64,000 bases of DNA from Aquilaria yunnanensis (lineage: Eukaryota; Streptophyta; Magnoliopsida; Malvales; Thymelaeaceae). The DNA is taken from the NCBI GenBank assembly GCA_039654915.1, contig CM077597.1, forward strand, positions 36,802,001 to 36,866,000. Reading direction: 5' to 3'. The notes under the pieces are model-generated. The model ran no database searches. It was not told the origin of the DNA and worked only from the letters and a program-made list of their open reading frames with translations. This document shows positions 57,646 to 64,000 of the stretch, piece by piece. How positions within the stretch are numbered: the stretch's first letter is position 1; the number at the start of each line of letters is the position of its first letter. The position numbers were made by a program, and so were the translations under genes.

Positions 57646-58231
57646 GAGTAAATTTCATGAATAGTCCTTAACATTTAGCCATTAGATTCTTTTAGTCCCT
57701 AACCTATTGAATATTTTTTAGTCCTAAACCTATTAAAATGTTTCATTTTAGTCCTAAATCTATTAAAAATGTTTCATTGTGGTCCCAATTTGATAAATTT
57801 ATTAACTCCAAGTATTTGTCTAATAACAATTTTTTAGATCGTAATTTAAATTATCTGATAAATTTTTTACAATAAATTTAATATGTATAATAATTTTTTA
57901 TAGTTAATAAAAAATTCAAATCACTTTTTTTTCTATTTGTAAGTTGAACTTATTTTATTCAGAAAGAAAAAAAAACTATTAATTTAAATTATCTATTTAT
58001 TGTCAAAAAATATTAAACTATTTAAATTTAATGAAAGACAGTTACTAAATATTTAAATTAAAATTTCAAAAGTTTGTATTAGATAACTATTTTAAGTTAA
58101 TGAATTTCATCTGCCAGGAGACTAAAGTGAAACAATTTTAATAGGTTTAGGCCCAAAATAGAATACTCAATAGGTTAAGGACTACAAGAAAACAATGACT
58201 AAAGGTTTGGGACCATTTCTGCAATTTACTC
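57646..58231. mobile_element. 586-bp foldback MITE upstream of the lipoyl synthase gene
   Basis: The ends are long imperfect inverted repeats of about 110 bases. The left reads GAGTAAATTTCATGAATAGTCC then TTAGTCC motifs. The right, reversed, reads GAGTAAATTGCAGAAATGGTCC then the same TAGTCCTTAACCTATTGA words. The centre is AT-rich and non-coding. The class (Mutator-like or other) is not fixed because no clear target duplication was found. It ends about 250 bp before the start codon. Confidence 0.75.
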
Positions 58232-58479
58232 CGGAGATATATGTAAACATTTGCCGCTACTTAATAGACATGCTTTTTTGTTTTAAAAAAATGAAAGGAA
58301 ATGTCGATATGAATAAATTTTAGGCCCAACGTCCCATTAAAAATTTAGACAGCAACATTGAAGCCCAAGAGGCCCATGATTGGTTCATCACCAACCACAC
58401 AGCTGACCGAGGAAAAACCTGAAATTCTCGTCGTCATCTCAATCTCTTCGTCTCTGTTCACGAAACCAGGGACGAGCAA
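58232..58479 (+). promoter_or_regulatory. Lipoyl synthase promoter and 5' UTR with three site II motifs
   Basis: GGCCCA at 58323-58328, AGCCCA at 58362-58367 and GGCCCA at 58371-58376 are TGGGCC/TGGGCT (site II) elements on the minus strand. ATTGG (58379-58383) is a reversed CCAAT box. Site II elements are known in promoters of plant nuclear genes for mitochondrial proteins, where TCP factors bind. No convincing TATA box is seen. Pyrimidine-rich TCGTCGTCATCTCAATCTC just before the ATG fits a 5' UTR. Confidence 0.6.
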
Positions 58480-61400
58480 ATGAGCATGTTGCGATCTCTA
58501 TCTCGTCCTCTCAGATTATCATCTACTCTAGGGATCAGAGCATTTTCTTCGCCCGTCGAGACACCCGCCAGCAACTCCGACTATTCAAACACGTTATCAG
58601 GCCTCCGCGCCCGACTCGCCGCCGAGTCGCCGGACCTTTCCGATTTCATCGGCCCCAAAAGCAGCAAGCTTTACTCAGTTGAAGTCGGGACCAAGAAAAA
58701 GCCTCTTCCGAAGCCCAAATGGATGAAGGAAGCCATCCCTGGCGGCCAGAAATACGTCCAGATCAAGAACAAGCTGAGGGAGCTGAAGCTGCACACTGTC
58801 TGCGAGGAGGCTCGATGCCCTAATTTGGGGGAGTGTTGGTCCGGCGGCGAGACTGGGACCGCTACCGCCACAATCATGATCTTAGGCGATACTTGTACTC
58901 GCGGTTGCAGGTTGGAATCTTTCGGCGAGCCTATGGCGGTTCCGGAAGTCTGTTGTGTGTTAGTATGACCGATTTGTTCTTTTGGTTTGCAGGTTCTGTA
59001 ACGTGAAGACGTCAAGGACGCCTCCTCCTCCTGACCCGGATGAACCGCGGAATGTTGCTGAGGCAATTGCGTCGTGGGGTTTGGATTATGTGGTGATTAC
59101 GAGTGTCGACAGGGATGATTTGGCTGATCAGGGAAGTGGGCATTTCGCTGAGACTGTTCAGAAATTGAAGGCATTGAAATCCAAGATGTTGATAGAAGCT
59201 TTGGGTATGAATTTGCTAACTCTGTTTTAGGATTATGAAAAACTGTGAGACTTTTGTTATATTTTTGTTGCATACCCATTGTGTGCCTCTGTCGCAGGGT
59301 AAAATTTGCAAGTATAAAAGCAATGCATCGATGTTGGAAGTGATTAAGTGAAAGACTATGGATTTGCAGTTCGGTTGAACTTTTAGCATGTGAAGTATTT
59401 CACTTTAGCAAGAAAATCTAATGTTTTTTGTTAAGATTTGATTTTGCAGTTCCTGATTTCCGAGGAGAATCTGGATGTGTAGAGAAAGTTGCCAAATCTG
59501 GACTGGATGTATTTGCTCACAATATTGAGACAGTTGAAGAACTTCAAAGTGCTGTGCGCGATCATCGTGCTAACTTTAGGCAGTCATTGGATGTGCTGAT
59601 GATGGCAAAGGACTATGCTCCTGCTGGGACTCTTACGAAAACATCAATAATGTTAGGGTGTGGAGAAACACCTGATCAAGTTCTGAAAACAATGGAGAAG
59701 GTGAGATCAGCAGGAGTTGATGTCATGACATTTGGTCAGTATATGAGACCATCAAAGCGCCATATGCCAGTATCTGAATACATCACACCTGAGGCTTTTG
59801 ATAGATACAGAATCCTTGGCTTGGAAATGGTATTCATTAGCCTTTCACTTCTACGTTTGTGTGTGTGTGTATTGTTTGTGTGCGTTGTGTAGAAAATGGA
59901 ATTCATTTACTTTTTATCTTTTCTAAGAGAGCTTAGAGTAAGTGTTATTTAGATGGAGCTTATACCAGTACTTGGGAGCTTGATACAGTTGGTAATTTTG
60001 GTGGAGTAACTATGATTGCCTAATAATATATGATTTCTGCCCTAGTTAGACAAATAGTATAAGTGCACAGAGAAGGGGTTTTGGGCAGGCTTCCTTGCCT
60101 CTGAAGTCTGAATCCTTGGCCTGCGAATAGCACAGGGTGGATTGTAACTATTCCTGCAAAGAAGAGGGTTGCTGGACTTTGGGGCAGTACAACCACCCAT
60201 CCAGTTGAGACTAAGTTACCTCCATTTCTCATAGTACTTTGTAATGGATTTGTTTAGTTTGACGAAAATAAATAAAATAGTACACCACTAGTGACATGAA
60301 CATCATATATAATGTCATATTGCGCCATACTATAATATTTTAATAGAAGTTGTAATGTTAAATATAGATATGATAAGTGGACTGGTTTGAAGGTCATGGT
60401 TATATCTGTGCCCAACCCGAAATGTGCAAAACATATGCTTGTAGGATTCAATGTTGGTTCAGGTGGCTGGGTATGAAGAGGCTAGGGTTTCATTGGATTT
60501 TCTATATTCATCCCTAACTTTGGAATTCCTGATTCTATCAGCTCCTGATATGACAGAAACTTCAAATTTTTCTTCTTATAAATATTTTTCTGTTCCAGTT
60601 TCCAACAAGAAGATACATGCTTTTATGGAGATAGATATGGAATCTATTCTCTAATTTTATAGAAAGTCTGGATGATCTCTGAAAGTAGTTTTCCATTTCC
60701 TTGGATACTGTCCCTCCTTGAAAGCCATGCTTTTCTAATCTAGAAATATGGCACAGTATATCACTTTCTTTCTAAGTTAAGTCGTGTACAGAAATACCAT
60801 ATAAAAAGTCGGAGTATGCAAATACCATATAAACTGGCAGTTCTGGTGCAACTCCTTGATAATGTTGTTTCCAAGTCTCTAGTTTGTGATAGACCGATGC
60901 TAGAATAGCTATATTCATTGATTTCATCCAATGAAAATCTCAGTGCCGGTTGAAATCACATGTGATGCCCATCAGCATCATCTCCACTGTGTGTCGTGGT
61001 GAATGCGGCAGGGACTTCAGGAGGTGCAGGCGAGTCCTGACAGAAGGTGCTCTGTGTGGATCACCTGCGATGGCCGGCAACATCTTCGTGTGGCACGGTG
61101 AGGCCGAGAAGGACTTCCGGTATGGGAGAGAGCCCGAAATGGGGATTCCTCAGGAGGACCTGCTTGAAATACTCAGAAAACAGGGGTTAGGAGGTCCCCG
61201 GAGTTTTTTTCCGGGGAGGAGCCTTCGACGCCCAAGTCAGTGCTTTGAGAGGTGGAGAGGGAGTAGTAAGCACAAGAGACTCTTGCCTGCCGTGTTGTGT
61301 TTTCCTAGGGGCTGAAAGGAGAGGATTCAGGGCGGAAAGAGGAGGGAGATCCCCCCCTTCTGTGACCATTCCCCTGATATTATAAGAGGGGTGAGCCCTT

Positions 61401-63253
61401 CAGATCGTAACGCGTGTATGGATGGATGTCATCCGTAATTTTGGGCGTGGGGGCCCCTAGCCGCCTGCAGGCTCCTCGGGCGGCGAGTTGCGGCAAGCGT
61501 AGCCGTACATGACAGGACGTAGGCTGTGGCGGCGTGTCAGAGTGCGGGCGGAATGTCAGAGACTCCTTGATGGCTCCTGCCATACCTCCGAGGTCCCCTT
61601 GGTTGATGTCTCCCTTCGGAGTGAGGGGCCTTTTCCCGGAGTTAGACTGGTACTTCGGGGTATTAACTGGCTCCGAAGTTAGTTCTTCGGGGGGCTTTCT
61701 CCTGCAGAAGGTGGCTGGTTTTTATCCCCCGAAGATGGTTCGGTCGCCTTCCCGAGGGAGGCGATACGCTAGTTTCCCGAGGTTGGTATTGGCGGGCTAC
61801 TGAGGTCGTGTACCTCAAGTGTCTGGCTCCCTCCTTCCCGAGGTCCTCAGGTGACCGGGGCGATAGCACTTCGGCTATCAACATGCTATGTTGAAGTTTT
61901 GGAACTTGATTTCATTGTTCTCCCTTGAGTTAGTTCCATTAAAAAGTCGCTATCTATTTTTGCATGACTTTATAATACCAAAGTGGCTTTAACAATTTAT
62001 ATTGTTGCTTCATTTTGGCAAACTCGATTTAATCTATCACTAATTTGGGTGTTCAGAGGGTTTTTGCCCTTTCTTGTTTTGTTGTTTCTTTTTAGTCTCG
62101 TTTCGTTTTGTTTTATTTATCTGTGAATTTGATTTTGCATTGTGAGTTTGCTTGTCTTGCTAGATGCATTTGGTTTTGCTGAAGGTAGTTCTTGATGAAA
62201 GAGTTTTGACTATATTCGTATAAATGCATGGCATTTCTATTGCTAGGTTGGTTGTCTATTCCCTAACTTGTCCTCTGAATTTGTATATGCTAAGCTCTAT
62301 GGAACCTCGTACTGATAAAGAAAATCCTTTGGCTCTATTTGGTGGGAAGATGGACATAAAGTAGGAAATATACCTGATCTAACAGTTGTCTTTGCACTCG
62401 TTTTCCTATATTTTTGCCCAAACCGTTAGACAAAGCATTTTTCTTACGTGCGGACAGTAATCGGAAATATATTGTCATCAGAAATATTTCTAGACTTATC
62501 AGCTTGGTCATGTAGGGGCATTCACATTACACGGATATAAGTTGCAGACTGGTATTATGTGATTTTAAAAGTCTGATCCCATGTCACTGACCCCTGTGCT
62601 GTTGTCAAGGAAAACATAAATGCTTGCATTATATTCTATCTGTTCCATATTCTTTGAAGTTATTTGACTTTTCGAATGGTTTGACTTAAATTTATTTATA
62701 TTATTGTTTGTTAGAAAAAAATTTAAAAAAATATATTTAAAACTATAGACCTTTATTTATCATTTCTATACAATGGTTTTTTATTTATATACTAAAATGT
62801 TGAAAATAAAAAATTATAAATTAATTGCTGAATAGTGAATGTTGTAAAAAATTTGGGACGGGGAGTAATGAAAGGTAGTTCAAGGTTGGATGATATGGGT
62901 TGTCTTGGTATCGACCATAGAAAGTTGGTTTTCCGTACCTTCTGTGGCTTTTTGTTCTCTGAAATGAAATTGATGTGAAAACCGTACATCAGTATGATGT
63001 ATTGGCTTGTGCTCCTTGAACATGATGTATATTATTTTATGCAGAAGACGCGCACTCTGTTGTAGAGAATATGCATTTGTTTCCGTTCAAATGAATATCG
63101 TTATTTGCTTGAATTCTTGTGATATCTGTTTATTCGTTTGTTCAGGGGTTCCGGTATGTGGCGTCAGGTCCTATGGTCCGATCGTCCTACAAGGCTGGTG
63201 AATTCTACATTAAATCCATGATAGAATCTGATCGGGCTGCCTCTTCATCATAA
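58480..63253 (+). CDS. LIP1: Mitochondrial lipoyl synthase, four exons, 376 residues
   Basis: It makes lipoic acid on carrier proteins by adding two sulfurs to an octanoyl chain, a radical-SAM reaction in the mitochondrial matrix that serves glycine decarboxylase H protein and pyruvate dehydrogenase. Exons are 58480-58910, 58993-59204, 59450-59829 and 63146-63253; all introns are GT-AG and the phases join cleanly. The N-terminus ([15 protein letters not shown]...) is Arg/Ser-rich like a mitochondrial presequence. The auxiliary cluster motif C108-x4-C113-x5-C119 and the radical-SAM motif C139-x3-C143-x2-C146, split by intron 1, are intact. The C-terminal RSSY (353-356), whose Ser binds the auxiliary cluster, is present in exon 4. 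The length matches plant LIP1 proteins. Intron 3 (3.3 kb) carries two transposons, and without exon 4 the enzyme would lose RSSY. Confidence 0.96.
60963..61880 (-). mobile_element. 918-bp solo LTR in intron 3 of LIP1
   Basis: It is GC-rich against an AT-rich intron. It starts TGATGCCCATCAGC, ends TTCGGCTATCA, and is flanked by ACATG on both sides (60958-60962 and 61881-61885). The minus-strand start TGATAGCCGAAG resembles the Tat-type LTR end at 56965, so the orientation is probably minus. No internal domain remains. ORFs inside (60950-61315, 61534-61803) are LTR sequence and not genes. Confidence 0.88.
62634..62865. mobile_element. Degenerate Stowaway-like MITE in intron 3 of LIP1
   Basis: The right end GGGACGGGGAGTA matches the Stowaway terminus (reverse of TACTCCCNCCGTCCC) with little change. 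The left end TTCTATCTGTTCCATATTC is a weaker match. TA dinucleotides flank both ends and the centre is AT-rich. Stowaway elements are short, non-coding Tc1/mariner derivatives. The left boundary is less sure. Confidence 0.55.
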
Positions 63254-64000
63254 CCGCCTATGGGTGGTTTTTGACTTCGAATTTTCTCTTCTAAGTGGTA
63301 TGTTGAGCATCTCCATCTCTGGCAGCTTCCAAGTCTGAAGTGGCAAACTCGCAGTCTATATGATCTACAACATTTTTTTTTTGGGCTAGTTTCGGAGCAC
63401 CTTGACACTGTCTTCGCCCTTGTTCTTGAAGCAGAGGCTGCATATATTTGTTATCCAATCCTTAATTGTTTGAGTTCGGATGTTTATCTTATTTGTTGTA
63501 ATTATTTGGAACCACTACAGTGTTTTGTAATAACGTATTTACAGAGGTAGCCAAGGTTTCTTGGTCGCACGGTTTAATGTCGACTACGGTTGAACCTTTC
63601 TGTGAAGGCGCCCGGAGGACTTTAAATTACTCATACCTAACAAAGGGAATTGAACTACCAAAGAGGATGGACTGGAGAGGTAGACCTAAAGATGTACGAC
63701 GTCTCTTTAAAAAGATTACCCTTATATATCATAAAACACGATCCTTTTATTTATTCTTTTTTTAACTAAAGTTTGACATTGTAAATTCTTGAAAATTATA
63801 TTTATAAGCTCTAGGTTTTAAGGTAATTTTTTATATAAAAAGTTAATATTCATAAGAAATTTTGAAAGAAGAAATATTATTAATTAATTGTTGTGAATAA
63901 TAAGATGATAGACTTTGTGAGAAAGAGTGAGTATAACACATTATATTATATTATGAGTAGAAAAAGCAAACAAACAACAGATAAAAGAAGGTGACATTCT
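63254..64000 (+). other. LIP1 3' UTR and downstream AT-rich DNA; no further gene seen
   Basis: After the LIP1 stop there is a likely 3' UTR of a few hundred bases, then AT-rich sequence to the window edge. An 81-codon ORF at 63520-63765 shows no domain or coding pattern and is not called. Confidence 0.5.

Noticed and set aside
60950..61884. GC-rich ORFs in LIP1 intron 3 suggesting a nested gene
   Set aside because: They coincide with a solo LTR bounded by the ACATG duplication. No domain is visible.
63520..63765. Possible second gene downstream of LIP1
   Set aside because: It is a single 81-codon frame without domain, splice pattern or clear coding character, ending in a Phe-rich AT tract.

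Overview
This window is plant nuclear DNA, most likely from a flowering plant. It holds one recognisable host gene, near the right edge, and about 57 kb of LTR retrotransposons nested inside one another. The plant origin is supported by a plant-type mitochondrial lipoyl synthase gene with GT-AG introns, LTR elements primed by initiator-methionine tRNA, and a Stowaway-like MITE. The species cannot be named from the sequence. No bacterial-type system, CRISPR array, tRNA or rRNA gene was seen.

The layers were ordered from 5-bp target-site duplications (TSDs) and from reading frames that stop at a TG...CA boundary and resume beyond it. The oldest layer is a decayed minus-strand Ty3/gypsy element of Tat/Ogre type: gag core 18332-19598, gag N-terminal part about 22802-23390, and LTR pieces about 23391-23758 and 56664-56965. 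It was invaded by three elements. (i) Gypsy-1, plus strand, enters from the left edge and ends with a 3' LTR at 16501-18331. (ii) A 3.2-kb LTR-like insert lies at 19599-22801. (iii) A gypsy-type LTR starts at 23759 and continues at 32902-34351 and from 56389.

That last LTR was hit twice. At 24428-32896 there is a young minus-strand gypsy element with an uninterrupted 1599-codon polyprotein and, unusually, three LTRs. At 34352-56388 there is Gypsy-2, plus strand, with LTRs of 2.0-2.5 kb before later insertions. Gypsy-1 is broken by a solo copia LTR (90-1507), a non-autonomous LTR element with a hairpin-rich interior (2849-8375) and a 4.93-kb TG...CA insert (11240-16170). Gypsy-2 is broken by three solo copia LTRs and one nearly intact Ty1/copia element (40814-49118). 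The five copia insertions belong to one family with a 1416-bp LTR.

The host region starts at about 56966. A 586-bp foldback MITE (57646-58231) lies just upstream of a short promoter with three GCCCA (site II) motifs. The four-exon gene for mitochondrial lipoyl synthase follows (58480-63253; 376 residues). Its 3.3-kb third intron carries a 918-bp solo LTR and a Stowaway-like MITE.

No new protein system is evident. The observations most worth following are the three-LTR element with a second interior collapsed to 13 bp, the array of consecutive hairpins inside the non-autonomous element, the 1.4-kb inverted pair of copia LTRs separated by 36 bp, and the polyprotein that reads through its polypurine tract into the LTR.
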